From positions 2,356,001 through 2,420,000 of the forward strand of contig NZ_CP162006.1 of the NCBI RefSeq assembly GCF_040822085.1: a stretch of DNA of 64,000 nt, given 5' to 3'. Under the pieces are notes generated by a model. The model was not told the DNA's origin. It did not search any database and saw nothing but the letters and a program-made list of their open reading frames with translations. Shown here piece by piece: positions 9,693 to 19,602 of the stretch (position 1 is its first letter; every line of letters begins with the position of its first letter). Source of the DNA: Rhodoferax sp. WC2427. Its GTDB lineage: Bacteria > Pseudomonadota > Gammaproteobacteria > Burkholderiales > Burkholderiaceae_C. A program made the translations under genes and the position numbers.

Positions 9693-10721
9693 TTACTCTT
9701 GCGCCACCTGCAGCACCAGCTTGCCAAAATTTTCGCCCGCAAACAGCTTCAGCAGCGTCTCGGGGAAGGTGTCCAGCCCCACCACCACATCCTCCTTGCT
9801 GACCATGCGGCCGTCTTTCAGATAACCGGCCAGCTCGGCCACGGCCACGGGGTAGCGGTCGGCGTAGTCGAACACCACCATGCCCTGCATGCGGGCGCGG
9901 TTGACCAGCAGGCTGAGGTAGTTTTTCGGGCCCTGCACCGGCGTGGTGGTGTTGTACTGGCTGATCGCGCCGCAGATGACGATGCGGGCTGCGCGGGCCA
10001 GCTGGGCCAGCACCTGGTCGAGGATGTCGCCGCCCACGTTGTCAAAGTACACGTCTACCCCGCCAATGCAGTGCGCCTTGAGGCCCTCGCGCACCGCGTC
10101 CGGTCCGGCCTTGTAGTCGATGCAGGCGTCGAAGCCCAGGGTTTCGACCACCCAGGCGCATTTGGCCGGGCCGCCCGCAATGCCCACCACGCGGCAACCC
10201 TTGATCTTGGCCAACTGGCCCACGGTCTGGCCCACGGCACCGGCGGCACCCGACACCACCACGGTTTCGCCCGGTTGCGGCTGGCCAATATCCAGCAGGC
10301 CGAAGTAGCCCGTCATGCCGGGCATGCCCAGCACGTTGAGCCACTGCGTCAGGCTGCCCAGGGCCAGGTCGATCTTGAACAGGCCGTTGCGGCGCAGCTG
10401 CTCCTGGGGGATCAGCGTGTACTCCTGCACGCCCAGCGAGCCCGACACGTGGTCACCCACGGCAAACAGCGGGTTGTTGGATACCACCACCACGCCCACG
10501 CCGCCTGCGCGCATCACCTCGCCGATGCCCACCGGCGGGATGTAGCTCTTGCCCTCGTTCATCCAGCCGCGCATGGCCGGGTCGAGCGACAGGCTCAGCA
10601 CCTTGACCAGCACGCCACCCGCCGCAGGCTGCTGCACCGGCTCGGTGGTGGCCATCCAGTTGGCGGGGGTGGGCAGGCCCTGGGGGCGGCTGGCAAGGCG
10701 GATCTGGTGGTTGGTGGTCAT
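9693..10721 (-). CDS. NADP-dependent zinc-free MDR oxidoreductase (CurA/YncB-like)
   Basis: This 342-residue enzyme is a medium-chain dehydrogenase/reductase of the leukotriene-B4-dehydrogenase type. It has an N-terminal GroES-like domain (with SLDPAMRGWMNE) and a Rossmann domain with VSGAAGAVGQTVGQLAKIKG around residues 150-170. The catalytic-zinc cysteine pattern of alcohol dehydrogenases is absent, as expected. Relatives reduce carbon-carbon double bonds of enones such as curcumin or 2-alkenals. The ATG at 10721 is chosen over an upstream in-frame start that adds seven poorly conserved residues. It is divergent from the DUF427 gene. Confidence 0.88.
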   Translation of the reverse strand: MTTNHQIRLASRPQGLPTPANWMATTEPVQQPAAGGVLVKVLSLSLDPAMRGWMNEGKSYIPPVGIGEVMRAGGVGVVVVSNNPLFAVGDHVSGSLGVQEYTLIPQEQLRRNGLFKIDLALGSLTQWLNVLGMPGMTGYFGLLDIGQPQPGETVVVSGAAGAVGQTVGQLAKIKGCRVVGIAGGPAKCAWVVETLGFDACIDYKAGPDAVREGLKAHCIGGVDVYFDNVGGDILDQVLAQLARAARIVICGAISQYNTTTPVQGPKNYLSLLVNRARMQGMVVFDYADRYPVAVAELAGYLKDGRMVSKEDVVVGLDTFPETLLKLFAGENFGKLVLQVAQE

Positions 10722-10839
10722 GGTTGGGGCTCCGGTGGGCAAAAAATGGCATGGTACCGAAACCTTGTTCCTTGACTGATCGCAACCGGGACTCGGTGTG
10801 GACTGGTATATCCTTAGGCGCTATCCCGAAGGAGTCCCC

Positions 10840-11121
10840 ATGAAAGCCATTTGGAACGGCGCTGTGATCGCCGAGAGCGACGACATCGCGGTGGTGGAAG
10901 GCAACCACTATTTCCCGCTGAGTTCGCTGAACCACGACTTTGTAGGTTTCAGCAACCACAAGACCACCTGCCCCTGGAAAGGGCAGGCCAGCTACTACTC
11001 GCTGATCGTCAACGGTGAGATGAACACCGACGCGGCCTGGTACTACGCCACGCCCAAGATGGGTGCCGAAGAAGTCGCCGACCGCGTGGCTTTCTGGAAA
11101 GGCGTGAAAATCGAAGCATGA
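10840..11121 (+). CDS. DUF427-domain small protein
   Basis: This 93-residue protein matches DUF427: it opens with MKAIWNGAVIAES and carries the TTCPWKGQASYYSL and AWYYATPK segments typical of that family. The ATG at 10840 follows a good ribosome binding site (GAAGGAG). Function is unknown in the family. Its stop codon overlaps the start of the following dioxygenase-like gene (ATGA), so the two are translationally coupled and probably work together. Confidence 0.85.
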   Translation: MKAIWNGAVIAESDDIAVVEGNHYFPLSSLNHDFVGFSNHKTTCPWKGQASYYSLIVNGEMNTDAAWYYATPKMGAEEVADRVAFWKGVKIEA

Positions 11122-11861
11122 GCGCTGTTTTGCTTTCTCCCCCCACCACGCCGCCCGCCCAGGCCGTGGACGTGCTGCGCCGCCAGGCCTACGCAGCCTT
11201 CAGCCCCGAAGGCGTGGCTTCATTGGCGGGCTGCACGCTGGCCGATTTGAACGCGCTGGTCCCCAGTTGGGACGACCTGCAGCCCGACGCCTATTTGAAA
11301 GACGGTGGCCGCTACCGCCGCCGCCGCCACGCCTGCTTTGTGCTGCAAGGCGACACGCTTGAACAGGTGCCGCACCGCCCGCATTGGCAGCCGGTGGAGT
11401 ACAACGCCCTGCACGGCGGCATGGAGCGCTGGTTTGCACCCATGCTGGCCACTACCGTCGCCCAGCCCGCATGGACCCAGCTGCTGCTGGCGCTGGGGCA
11501 GATCTGCACCACGCTCAAAGGCAGTGGCCAGGCCCCCTGGTACGTGGAAGCGCACCAGTTCCGCATCGACACCACCGACGGCATTGGCCGCCCCACGCCC
11601 GAGGGCGCGCACCGCGACGGTGTGGACTTTGTGGCCGTGCTGCTGGTGGGCCGCGAAGGCATCAAGGGCGGCGAAACCCGGGTGTTTGAAGCCGAGGGCC
11701 CCCACGGCCAGCGCTTCACCATGACCGCGCCCTGGACGATGCTGCTGCTCGACGATGCCCGCGTGGTGCACGAGTCCACCCCCATCCAGCCGACCGCCGA
11801 GGGCGGGCACCGCGACACCCTGGTTTTGACCTTCCGGTCTGCAAATTTTCAGAGCAGTTAG
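11118..11861 (+). CDS. 2OG-Fe(II) dioxygenase family protein
   Basis: This 247-residue protein resembles the 2OG-Fe dioxygenase family of PF10014. The likely iron ligands are visible as H165-R-D167 and H218, placed as expected in a double-stranded beta-helix. Such enzymes hydroxylate small molecules such as amino acids using 2-oxoglutarate and oxygen. The substrate here is not predictable. It starts inside the stop codon of the DUF427 gene and is followed within 23 bp by a small YdcH-type gene, so the three form one short operon. Confidence 0.8.
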   Translation: MSAVLLSPPTTPPAQAVDVLRRQAYAAFSPEGVASLAGCTLADLNALVPSWDDLQPDAYLKDGGRYRRRRHACFVLQGDTLEQVPHRPHWQPVEYNALHGGMERWFAPMLATTVAQPAWTQLLLALGQICTTLKGSGQAPWYVEAHQFRIDTTDGIGRPTPEGAHRDGVDFVAVLLVGREGIKGGETRVFEAEGPHGQRFTMTAPWTMLLLDDARVVHESTPIQPTAEGGHRDTLVLTFRSANFQSS

Positions 11862-11884
11862 AAGATTCACCACAAGGAGACACC

Positions 11885-12124
11885 ATGGAACTACTCAACC
11901 ACGACCTGGCCCATGAATTCCCGCAGCTCATCGGCAAGATGCGCAGCCTGAAGCTCAGCAGCTCGCGTTTTTTGCACCTGTTCAATGACTACGATGCCGT
12001 CAACAACGCCATCACCAAGATCGAACAGGACGGCGGCGCGATTGCCGACGAGGCGATGGAAAACATGAAAAAGAAGCGCCTGAAGATCAAGGACGACATC
12101 TACCAGATGCTCATCGCGGGCTGA
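11885..12124 (+). CDS. YdcH-family (DUF465) small protein
   Basis: This 79-residue, charged, mostly helical protein belongs to the YdcH/DUF465 family. The features seen are the HLFNDYDAVNNAITKIE segment and the lysine-rich KKKRLKIKDDIYQML tail. A ribosome binding site (AAGGAG) precedes the ATG. Function is unknown. It closes the three-gene operon that starts with DUF427. Confidence 0.85.
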   Translation: MELLNHDLAHEFPQLIGKMRSLKLSSSRFLHLFNDYDAVNNAITKIEQDGGAIADEAMENMKKKRLKIKDDIYQMLIAG

Positions 12125-12148
12125 GACGGTTTTAGGGGTGAAATAAGG

Positions 12149-12195
12149 CTCTCGTGCCCATTGGATGAGCGTGAGAAGCTATTAAAGGCGTAGCA
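12149..12195 (+). repeat. Dispersed palindromic repeat, copy 2
   Basis: The copy carries GTGCCCATTGGATGAGC then GTGAGAAGCTAT and GTAGCA. It is followed at 12215-12234 by a separate G/C-rich hairpin. Together they fill the gap between the convergent YdcH and Gfo/Idh genes. Confidence 0.65.
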
Positions 12196-12241
12196 AATGC
12201 CGGCCCCACCCCGGCCTTCCCCCGGCGGGGGAGGGCGAAAT

Positions 12242-13402
12242 TTACGCCATCGCCGTCCACTTCTGGGCGCTTTGGGCGGATTCCAGCACTTTCTCGATGA
12301 AGCGCACGCCGCGCGCGCCGTCTTCTACCCGGGGGTAGTCGGCATCCATCGGGTTGGCCACACCACCGGCCAATCGGGCGCGGATGTCGGCGGCCACGCC
12401 CAGGTAGATGTTGGCAAAGGCTTCGATGAAACCTTCGGGGTGGCCTGCAGGCAGGCGCGATGCTTTTATCGCCGCCTCGCACAGGCCGGGGCCGCCGCGC
12501 GTCAGGGTGCGCGGGGCATCGTTGAGCGGGGTGTGGGTGAGCCGGTTTGGGTTCTCCTGGCTCCAGTCCAGGGTGCCGCTGCTGCCAAAGACGCGCAGGC
12601 GCAGGTCGTTTTCATTGCCGACGCAGATTTGCGAGGCCAGCAAGGCCGCCCGCACGCCGCCTTGCAGGCGCAGCAGCATTTGTGCATCGTCGTCCAGCGT
12701 GCGGCCCGCGCCGGTGGCGGCCAGGTCGGCACAGATGCTCTCTACCTCCAGCCCGGTCACGGTGGTCATCAGGTTTTCGGCATGCGAGCCGATGTCGCCC
12801 ATGGCACCGGCCAGGCCACTCAGGGCCGGGTCCATGCGCCAGGCGGCTTGTTTGTTGCCGGTGTCTTCCACGGCGGTGGCCAGCCAGCCCTGGTGATATT
12901 CCACGATGACTTTGCGCACCGTGCCGATGGCACCGCTGCGCACCATCTCGCGCATTTGCCGTACCAGCGGGTAGCCGGTGTAGTTGTGCGTGACGCCGAA
13001 GACCGTGCCCTGGCGCTTGACGGCATCCACCAGCGCCTGGGCCTGCGCGCTGGTGTGCACCAGGGGCTTGTCGCACACCACGTGGAAGCCCGCCTCCACA
13101 AAGGCCTGGGCGACGGGGAAGTGCAGGTGGTTGGGGGTGACGATGCTGACGAAGTCGATGCGCTCGTGCGCCGGGCGCTTGAGTTCGTCGGCCAGTAAAT
13201 CTTGCCAGCTGCCGTGGTTGCGGTCATCGACTAAGAACAGGTCGCGGCCCGAGGCGCGGGCCTTGTCGGGACTGCTGGAGAGGGCGCCTGCGACCAGTTC
13301 GATCTGGCCGTCCAATGCGGCGGCTTTGCGGTGCACTGCGCCAATAAAGGCATCGCGCCCGCCGCCGACCATGGCGTAGCGGAGTTTGCGGTGGGTTGTC
13401 AT
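12242..13402 (-). CDS. Gfo/Idh/MocA-family sugar dehydrogenase
   Basis: This 386-residue protein has an N-terminal Rossmann domain ([15 protein letters not shown]) and the catalytic-lysine region [12 protein letters not shown], equivalent to the EKP motif of the family. The C-terminal domain forms the substrate-side beta-sheet. Such enzymes oxidise or reduce sugars, inositols or sugar derivatives with NAD(P). It lies downstream of, and in the same direction as, a sugar ABC importer, so it may catalyse the first step on the imported compound. A large palindrome lies between them and could reduce read-through. The substrate cannot be assigned. Confidence 0.88.
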   Translation of the reverse strand: MTTHRKLRYAMVGGGRDAFIGAVHRKAAALDGQIELVAGALSSSPDKARASGRDLFLVDDRNHGSWQDLLADELKRPAHERIDFVSIVTPNHLHFPVAQAFVEAGFHVVCDKPLVHTSAQAQALVDAVKRQGTVFGVTHNYTGYPLVRQMREMVRSGAIGTVRKVIVEYHQGWLATAVEDTGNKQAAWRMDPALSGLAGAMGDIGSHAENLMTTVTGLEVESICADLAATGAGRTLDDDAQMLLRLQGGVRAALLASQICVGNENDLRLRVFGSSGTLDWSQENPNRLTHTPLNDAPRTLTRGGPGLCEAAIKASRLPAGHPEGFIEAFANIYLGVAADIRARLAGGVANPMDADYPRVEDGARGVRFIEKVLESAQSAQKWTAMA

Positions 13403-13418
13403 GGTTACTATGGGTTTT

Positions 13419-13456
13419 ATAGCTGGTTACGCTTATGGAATGGGCTGTAGAGCACT
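13419..13456 (-). repeat. Dispersed palindromic repeat, copy 3
   Basis: Diverged copy. ATAGCT, then ACGCTTATGGAAT and GGGC, matches the family read in the reverse sense. It lies upstream of the Gfo/Idh/MocA gene. Confidence 0.55.
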
Positions 13457-13489
13457 TTTTTGTTTAAATTTTGGAGTGTGGCTATAGAG

Positions 13490-13577
13490 ACCCTCACCCC
13501 AGCCCTCTCCCGCACGCGGGAGAGGGAGCGCGCCCAGTCCCCTCTCCCGCGTGCGGGAGAGGGTTAGGGTGAGGGCT
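13490..13577. repeat. Large palindromic repeat with two internal hairpins
   Basis: The element is bounded by CCCTCACCCC on the left and GGGTGAGGG on the right. Inside are two hairpins, each made from CCCTCTCCCGC and GCGGGAGAGGG, so it can fold as two small hairpins or one long one. A shorter relative occurs at 39137-39177. Such units are common intergenic palindromes in proteobacteria and may end or stabilise mRNA between the binding-protein and dehydrogenase genes. Confidence 0.7.
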
Positions 13578-13585
13578 GCTCTCGC

Positions 13586-14548
13586 TTAGAACGGCGAATC
13601 AGGGAAGTAGAACTGGCTGGCGTTCTCTTTGGTGATCAGCACCGACGGAATGATGTAGGTGGCGGGCAGCTTTTCGCCCTTGAGGCGTGCTTCGGCTGTC
13701 AGCTTGATCGCGTCGTAGATGAACTTGGGCGAGTACGACACGTTGGCCTGGATGCGCGGGTCTTTGCCGTCCATCAGGGTTTTGATCATGCCCTTGGCAC
13801 CGGCGCCACCGAAGACGATCTTGATGTCGGTGCGCTTGGCCTGGTCGATGGCTTTGAGCACGCCCACGGCCATGTCGTCGTCGGCGGCCCACACGGCGTC
13901 GATCTGTTTGAAGCGCGTCAGGTAGTCCTGCATGACCTTGAAGGCATCGTCGCGGTTCCAGTTGGCGTATTTGGCATCCAGCAGTTTGATGTCGGGGCTG
14001 CCCTTGATGGCGGCGTTGAAGGCATCCATGCGCTCGTTGTCCAGCGTGGTGGCAATGCCGCGCATGGCGACGATGTTGCCCTTGCCGCCCATGGCCTTGA
14101 CCAGGTACTCGCCGGGGATCTTGCCAAAGGCGGTGTTGTCGCCCGAGATGTAGGCATCTTGCGCGCTGGTATCCGTCAGGCCACGGTCCACCACGGTGAC
14201 GTACACGCCCTTGCTTTTCACCTGCGCCACCGGCTTGGTGAGCGATGCCGATTCAAACGGGAAGATCACCAGGGCGTTGATCTTGTTCACCGTTTGCAGA
14301 TCCTGCAACTGGTTGGCCTGCTCGGGCGCGCCGGAGGCCGTCTTGACGATGACCTGCAGGCCGGGGTGGGCCTTCTCCAGGTCTTTCTTGGCCTGGTTGG
14401 CCCAGAACACGATGCCGCCGGTAAAGCCATGGGTGGCGGCGGGAGTGGCCACGCCGAGCACGACTTTTTCTTGTGCAAAGCTGGGCGCGGTGGCCAGGGC
14501 GGCCAAGGCCACGGCGGTAAGGGCGAGTCTACGGGTCAGTTTTTTCAT
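13586..14548 (-). CDS. Sugar ABC transporter, periplasmic binding protein (RbsB-like)
   Basis: This 320-residue protein has a Sec signal peptide (about residues 1-25, cleaved after PSFA) and the fold of ribose-type periplasmic binding proteins, as in [24 protein letters not shown] and [19 protein letters not shown]. It captures a sugar or sugar-like solute and hands it to the permease encoded just upstream. It is the fourth gene of the ROK-ATPase-permease-binding protein series. The ligand cannot be told from the sequence, though the pairing with a Gfo/Idh/MocA dehydrogenase suggests a polyol, inositol or modified sugar. Confidence 0.9.
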   Translation of the reverse strand: MKKLTRRLALTAVALAALATAPSFAQEKVVLGVATPAATHGFTGGIVFWANQAKKDLEKAHPGLQVIVKTASGAPEQANQLQDLQTVNKINALVIFPFESASLTKPVAQVKSKGVYVTVVDRGLTDTSAQDAYISGDNTAFGKIPGEYLVKAMGGKGNIVAMRGIATTLDNERMDAFNAAIKGSPDIKLLDAKYANWNRDDAFKVMQDYLTRFKQIDAVWAADDDMAVGVLKAIDQAKRTDIKIVFGGAGAKGMIKTLMDGKDPRIQANVSYSPKFIYDAIKLTAEARLKGEKLPATYIIPSVLITKENASQFYFPDSPF

Positions 14549-14603
14549 GGTTTTGTCTCCTACAGGTGGATAAAAAGTAGCTTGTGGCTACCGGGTTGGA
14601 ACA

Positions 14604-15599
14604 CTAACGTTTGCTGCGCTGCATGAATGCCACGCTGATGATCACAAAGCCCTGCACGGCGGCGTTCAGGTACACGCTGATGATGCTGGTGAGGTTCAGG
14701 ATGTTGCTGATGACCGACAGCAAAATGGCCCCCACCACCGTGCCGGTGATGCTGCCCGCGCCGCCCTTGAGCGCCGTGCCGCCCACAATCACCGCGGCAA
14801 TGGCTTCCAGCTCCCACAGCAGGCCGGTGGTGGGCGAGGCCGAGCCCAGGCGCGGCACGTACAGCAGGGTGGCGATGCCCACGCACACGCCCAGCAGCAC
14901 GTAGGTCAAAATTTTGATGCGGTCCACGTCCACGGCGGCGTAGCGGGCCACCTGCTCGTTGGAGCCAATCGCCTGCACGTAGCGGCCAAAGGCGGTGCGG
15001 TTCAAGATCACGCCGCCCAGCAGCGCCACCACCAAAAACACCCACACCGGAATCGGTACGCCCAGCAGGCTGGCGTAGTAGACGGGGCTGTACACGTCCG
15101 ATAAATCGTTGTCCAGCGTGATCGCGCCGCCGTTGGCAAAGTAGGTCAGGTAGGCGCGGAAGATACCCAGCGTGCCCAGCGTCACGATGAAGGGCTCGAT
15201 GCGGCCCTTGGTGATCAGCAGGCCGTGCGCCAGGCCAAACAGCGCCCCCAGCACCAGCGCCAGCGCCATCCCCAAGGCCACCACCATCACCGGCAAGGCC
15301 AGCATCGGCCCCAGGGTGTTCATGCACATGATGACGCTGCCCGCGATCAGCGCCGCCATCGACCCCACCGACAAATCGATGCCGCCCGAGACAATCACAA
15401 AGCACATGCCCACCGCGATGATGCCGATGAAGGCCGTGCGGGTCAGCACGTTCATGGCGTTGTCCAACGTGGCGAAATTACTGTTGAGCAGCGTGCCCGC
15501 GATGAGCAGCAGCACCAGGCCGATGACCGGGCCCATGCCGTGCAGGCGGCCCATCCAGTGGGTGGCGGTGCGGGGGGATTTAGTGGCTTCCTGTGGCAT
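14604..15599 (-). CDS. Sugar ABC transporter permease (RbsC-like)
   Basis: This 331-residue integral membrane protein of the BPD_transp_2 type has about nine to ten hydrophobic segments and the conserved cytoplasmic loop [24 protein letters not shown] that contacts the ATPase. Its start overlaps the end of the ATPase gene by 20 bp, which indicates translational coupling. It forms the channel of the importer with the binding protein and the double ATPase of this operon. Confidence 0.92.
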   Translation of the reverse strand: MPQEATKSPRTATHWMGRLHGMGPVIGLVLLLIAGTLLNSNFATLDNAMNVLTRTAFIGIIAVGMCFVIVSGGIDLSVGSMAALIAGSVIMCMNTLGPMLALPVMVVALGMALALVLGALFGLAHGLLITKGRIEPFIVTLGTLGIFRAYLTYFANGGAITLDNDLSDVYSPVYYASLLGVPIPVWVFLVVALLGGVILNRTAFGRYVQAIGSNEQVARYAAVDVDRIKILTYVLLGVCVGIATLLYVPRLGSASPTTGLLWELEAIAAVIVGGTALKGGAGSITGTVVGAILLSVISNILNLTSIISVYLNAAVQGFVIISVAFMQRSKR

Positions 15600-17079
15600 G
15601 GCGGATGAGTTCCTGTTCGGTTAACTGGTGTTCTTCAAGTACGGTTTGCAGCTGGCCGCCGCGCATCACCGCCACGCGGTGGCACAGGCCTATCAGCTCC
15701 ATCAGCTCGCTGGAGATGACCACCACGGCCAGCCCCTCGCGGGCCAGGCGCTGCACCAGAAAGTAGATGTCGCGCTTGGCCCCTACGTCCACGCCGCGTG
15801 TCGGTTCGTCCAGCACCACGACCTTCGGGCTCGGGTGCAGCACCTTGGCCAGGGCCAGCTTTTGCTGGTTGCCGCCCGACAGGCTGGAAGCCTTGCTCTG
15901 CAAGTCACCAGTGCGGATGCCGTAGTCGTCTACCGCAGTTTTGAGGGCGGCCATTTCGGCCTGCGGGTCCAGAAAGGGGTGGGTGTAGCGCTCCAGCGCC
16001 ATCAGGGTGAGGTTTTCGCGCAGGCCAAAGTGCACGTGCAGGCCCTTGCCCTTGCGGTCTTCGCTCAGATACGTCAGGCCCTGCTGCGCGGCAGCGCGGG
16101 GGCTTTTCAGGTCCACCGCCTGGCCTTGCAACTCGATGCGGCCTGCGGTGCGCTGGCGCAGGCCCAGCAGGCCTTCAAACAACTCGGTGCGGCCCGCGCC
16201 CACCAGCCCGGCAAAGCCCAGGATCTCGCCGGGGCGCACCTCGAAGCTCACGTCGGTGGCCCAGCCGGGCACGGTCAACCCGGTCACCTTGAGCATGGGC
16301 GCAGCGGCGGGCGCGTGGGGGGCTTTGGGTGGGTACAGGTCGGTCAGCTCGCGGCCCACCATCAGGCTGGCCATTTGCTGGCGGGTCAAATTCTTGGTTT
16401 CTTCGCGGGCCACAAAGCGGCCGTCGCGCATCACCACCACCTCGTCGGTCACCTGCTCCACCTCGTCGAGCTTGTGCGAGATGTAGACCAGGGTGACTCC
16501 GTCGGCCTTGAGCTGCGCCATCAGCGCAAACAGGCGCTTGGTTTCGCCCGGGGTGAGGGTGGCGGTGGGCTCGTCCATGATCAGCAGGCGGGCCTTGCGG
16601 AGCAGGGCGCGGGCAATTTCCACCAGCTGCTTTTCGGCGACGATCAGGTGCTTCACGCGGGTGTTCACGTCGGCCTGCAGGCCCACCTGGGCGATGGCTT
16701 TGGCGGCCTCGGTTTGCATGGCCACGTCGTCCAATAACCACCCGTTTTGCCAACCCTTTTTCTTCTCGTGGCCCAGAAACAGGTTTTGCGCAATCGTCAG
16801 GTCTTCGGCCAGGCTGAACTCCTGGTGGATCAGCACAATGCCCTGCGCCTCGGCCTGGCGCGAGGTGGTGAAGTGCTGGGGCTGGCCGTTGATGCGCAGC
16901 GTGCCGCCGGTGGCCACCTCGAACCCGGCCAGGATCTTCATCAGCGTGGACTTGCCCGCGCCGTTTTCGCCCAGCAGGCCCACGGTGTGGCCCGCCTGCA
17001 GCGCAAAACTCACGCCGTGCAGCACGCGCACCGGGCCAAACTCTTTGACCACGCTGTCGAATTCCACGTTTACGCTCAT
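15580..17079 (-). CDS. Sugar ABC transporter ATP-binding protein, two ABC domains (RbsA-like)
   Basis: This 499-residue protein has two fused nucleotide-binding domains (about 1-245 and 255-499), the normal size of RbsA/MglA proteins. The first has a classical Walker A (GENGAGKST). The second has a degenerate one (GLVGAGRTE), as is usual in the family, and a signature LSGGNQQK. It energises import of the sugar bound by the operon's periplasmic protein. It overlaps the ROK regulator upstream by 4 bp and the permease downstream by 20 bp. Confidence 0.93.
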   Translation of the reverse strand: MSVNVEFDSVVKEFGPVRVLHGVSFALQAGHTVGLLGENGAGKSTLMKILAGFEVATGGTLRINGQPQHFTTSRQAEAQGIVLIHQEFSLAEDLTIAQNLFLGHEKKKGWQNGWLLDDVAMQTEAAKAIAQVGLQADVNTRVKHLIVAEKQLVEIARALLRKARLLIMDEPTATLTPGETKRLFALMAQLKADGVTLVYISHKLDEVEQVTDEVVVMRDGRFVAREETKNLTRQQMASLMVGRELTDLYPPKAPHAPAAAPMLKVTGLTVPGWATDVSFEVRPGEILGFAGLVGAGRTELFEGLLGLRQRTAGRIELQGQAVDLKSPRAAAQQGLTYLSEDRKGKGLHVHFGLRENLTLMALERYTHPFLDPQAEMAALKTAVDDYGIRTGDLQSKASSLSGGNQQKLALAKVLHPSPKVVVLDEPTRGVDVGAKRDIYFLVQRLAREGLAVVVISSELMELIGLCHRVAVMRGGQLQTVLEEHQLTEQELIRHATGSH

Positions 17080-18302
17080 CGCGGGCTTCCTTTGTTTTTC
17101 AAGGTCTCTTGCATGGCCAGCACGCCCGCGCCCACCAGCCCGGCCTGCTCGGCCAGCGGGGTGAGTTGGATCTCCAGGTGCCGGGTGGACAGGGCCAGCG
17201 AGCGCTGGTACACGCTTTGCCGCACCGAGGCCAGAAACAGCGGCCCGATGCGGGTGATGCCGCCGCCAATGAAGACGTGCGAGGGGTTAAAGAAGTTCAC
17301 CACCGAGGCCAGCATCTGGCCGATGAGGTTGCCGGTGCGCTGGATGATGTGGTTGGCCGCCGCGTCGCCATGGCGGCTGGCGTTGCCCACGTCTTCGGGG
17401 GTGATGGCCCCGGTGTTGGCCAGGCAGGCCGCCAGCCACGGGCTTTCGCCAGATGCTGCGGCCTCCAGTGCCATGCGGGTGATGGCCGGACCGGCAGCCA
17501 TGGCTTCCACGCAGCCCAGGTTGCCGCAGTGGCAGCGCGGCCCGGCGGTGTCTACGCAAATGTGGCCCACGTCGCCCGCCGAGCCGTTGGCACCCCGGTA
17601 CACCTCGCCGTGGCAGACGATGCCGCAGCCAATGCCGGTGCCCACCTTGATGACCAAAAAGTTCTGCAGGCGGCGCTGCAGCCGCCACAGCTCGCCCAGC
17701 GCCATGGTGTTCACGTCGTTGTCTACAAACACCGGCGCGGCAAAGTCTTCGCGCAGCGCGTCGCGGATGGAAAAGCTGTCCCACTGCGGCATCAGTGGCG
17801 GGTTGACGAGCTGGCCGCTGGCAAAGTCCACCGGGCCGGGCACGCCCATGCCGATGCCAACCAGTTGCCGCTTGGTGGCTCCGCACTGGGCCAGAAGCTC
17901 GTGCACCAGCACCCGCACCCGGGCCATCACCAGGCCGGGGCCGGCGCGCACGTCGGCGGCTTCCGAGTGGCGGGCCAGCACGGATAAATCGGGGCGCAGG
18001 ATGGCGATGTCCAGGCTGGTGGCGCCCAGGTCGGCGGCCACCAGCACGCCCAGGCCGGGGTTGATCTGCACCGTCTCCGGGCGGCGGCCACCGCTGGAGG
18101 CCTTGAGCCCGGTTTCTTCCAGCAGGCCTACGTCGAGCAGAGCGGCGACCAGGCTGTTGGTTTTGCTTTTGGAAAAATCCAGCTGTTCGGCCAGTGCTAG
18201 ACGCGATGCCCCCGCCGACCAGAAAATGGCCTGCAGCATGGTTGTTTCATCGGCGGATATGTCCATTCCGAGTGGCAAAACTTGTCTCCTTTTAACTTTC
18301 AT
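17076..18302 (-). CDS. ROK-family transcriptional regulator
   Basis: This protein of about 400 residues has an N-terminal winged helix (about residues 20-80) followed by a ROK sugar-kinase-like domain. Visible features are the DLGATSLDIAILRPD phosphate-binding segment, the GIGMGVPGPVD motif and the zinc site CVDTAGPRCHCGNLGC. NagC/XylR-type ROK proteins repress sugar operons and release DNA on binding the sugar. It is the first gene of the ABC operon, so autoregulation is likely. The start is uncertain: the outermost ATG is at 18302, but AAAAGGAG at about 18286-18293 would serve better for a TTG at 18278 or an ATG at 18266. Confidence 0.88.
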   Translation of the reverse strand: MKVKRRQVLPLGMDISADETTMLQAIFWSAGASRLALAEQLDFSKSKTNSLVAALLDVGLLEETGLKASSGGRRPETVQINPGLGVLVAADLGATSLDIAILRPDLSVLARHSEAADVRAGPGLVMARVRVLVHELLAQCGATKRQLVGIGMGVPGPVDFASGQLVNPPLMPQWDSFSIRDALREDFAAPVFVDNDVNTMALGELWRLQRRLQNFLVIKVGTGIGCGIVCHGEVYRGANGSAGDVGHICVDTAGPRCHCGNLGCVEAMAAGPAITRMALEAAASGESPWLAACLANTGAITPEDVGNASRHGDAAANHIIQRTGNLIGQMLASVVNFFNPSHVFIGGGITRIGPLFLASVRQSVYQRSLALSTRHLEIQLTPLAEQAGLVGAGVLAMQETLKNKGSPR

Positions 18303-18516
18303 GGACTCGGGTGCAGAGCACTCCGAGCCATAAAAGTTATTTCATATTTACTCCAACCGTCGATAGAACGCGGTCGGTGGCGGATGGTAGACCGCACACT
18401 TCTGCCATACAAGTCTTATCTTCGACCAAATTCGGGTCAAACAAGCTGACACGGTTTTGTCATGCCAGTGACACATGTCCCGGCTACCGTAACCCCATTT
18501 GTATCTGGAGAAGCCC

Positions 18517-19425
18517 TTGAACGCCAACGACGACATGGTGCAGCGCATGCACCGCGACCTGATCGACAGCTACGACGAAGAGCTGGAGCTGGAAATGGAC
18601 GACCGCATCCTCTCGGGCCAGGACGACGCCGAGCCCGCCACCGAAGCCCACAAGGAAGCCCGCCGCCAGTACTTTCGCGAGCTGTTCCGCCTGCAGGCCG
18701 AGCTGGTCAAGCTGCAGGATTGGGTGGTCGCCACCGGCCACAAGGTGGTGATCCTGTTCGAAGGCCGCGACGCCGCAGGCAAGGGCGGCGTCATCAAGCG
18801 CATCACCCAGCGCCTGAACCCCCGCGTCTGCCGCGTGGCCGCGCTGCCCGCGCCCAACGACCGCGAACGCACCCAGTGGTACTTCCAGCGCTACGTGTCG
18901 CACCTGCCCGCCGCGGGCGAGATCGTGCTGTTTGACCGCAGCTGGTACAACCGCGCCGGGGTCGAGCGGGTGATGGGCTTTTGCACCGACGACCAGTACG
19001 AGGAGTTCTTCCGCACCGTGCCCGAGTTCGAGCGCATGCTGGTGCGCAGCGGCATCCAGCTGGTGAAATACTGGTTTTCCATCTCCGACCAGGAGCAGCA
19101 CCTGCGCTTTTTGGGCCGCATCCACGACCCGCTGAAGCAGTGGAAACTCAGCCCCATGGACCTAGAATCCCGCCGCCGCTGGGAGGAATACACCAAGGCC
19201 AAAGAGGTGATGCTGGAGCGCACCCACATCCCCGAAGCCCCCTGGTGGGTGGTGCAGGCCGTGGACAAAAAGAAGGCCCGCCTCAACTGCATCCACCACC
19301 TGCTGCAGCAAATGCCCTACAACGAAGTAGAGCACCCCTCCATCGTTCTTCCCGAGCGCGAGCGCCACGAAGATTACATCCGCAACCCGGTGCCGCAAGA
19401 GATTGTGGTACCCGAGATTTATTAG
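18517..19425 (+). CDS. ppk2: Polyphosphate kinase 2 (PPK2 family)
   Basis: This enzyme of about 302 residues transfers phosphate between polyphosphate and nucleoside diphosphates. It shows the Walker A GRDAAGKGG, the FDRSWYNRAG Walker B/lid region and the KYWFSISDQEQHLRF block of PPK2. The C-terminal HIPEAPWWVVQAVDKKKARLN is also typical of class I PPK2. The start is uncertain: GGAG at 18507-18510 is spaced well for a TTG at 18517, while an in-frame TTG at 18499 and an ATG at 18535 are alternatives. It is monocistronic and divergent from the ROK/ABC operon. Confidence 0.93.
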   Translation: MNANDDMVQRMHRDLIDSYDEELELEMDDRILSGQDDAEPATEAHKEARRQYFRELFRLQAELVKLQDWVVATGHKVVILFEGRDAAGKGGVIKRITQRLNPRVCRVAALPAPNDRERTQWYFQRYVSHLPAAGEIVLFDRSWYNRAGVERVMGFCTDDQYEEFFRTVPEFERMLVRSGIQLVKYWFSISDQEQHLRFLGRIHDPLKQWKLSPMDLESRRRWEEYTKAKEVMLERTHIPEAPWWVVQAVDKKKARLNCIHHLLQQMPYNEVEHPSIVLPERERHEDYIRNPVPQEIVVPEIY

Positions 19426-19439
19426 TGCCCTACAAGCCG

Positions 19440-19485
19440 CTAGCGCTTATGGAATGGGCGTGAGTAGCTACCAAATACATAGCGG
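19440..19485 (+). repeat. Dispersed palindromic repeat, copy 4
   Basis: The copy contains GCGCTTATGGAATGGGCG, TGAGTAGCTAC and ATAGCG, just after the ppk2 stop codon. Confidence 0.7.
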
Positions 19486-19491
19486 CGGTAG

Positions 19492-19578
19492 CCAATAGGG
19501 GGTCGGATCCCAATTGCGCGCCACACCGCTGCTACCGATAGGTGCCGTAGCCCGCATTTGGGCTCCGACCCCTATTGG
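19492..19578. repeat. Small inverted-repeat element (REP/MITE-like), 87 bp
   Basis: The ends CCAATAGGGGGTCGGA and TCCGACCCCTATTGG are near-perfect inverted repeats that continue imperfectly inward to about 28 bp on each side. There is no coding capacity. This resembles REP-type elements mobilised by a transposase elsewhere in the genome. It lies between ppk2 and the convergent short-chain dehydrogenase gene. Confidence 0.6.
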
Positions 19579-19602
19579 CGGTGAGGCAACCCTGCAGCCG
19601 AC

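Noticed and set aside
18458..18473. TGTCA-N6-TGACA inverted repeat between the ROK and ppk2 genes
   Set aside because: Five-base arms are too short to call an operator without further copies.
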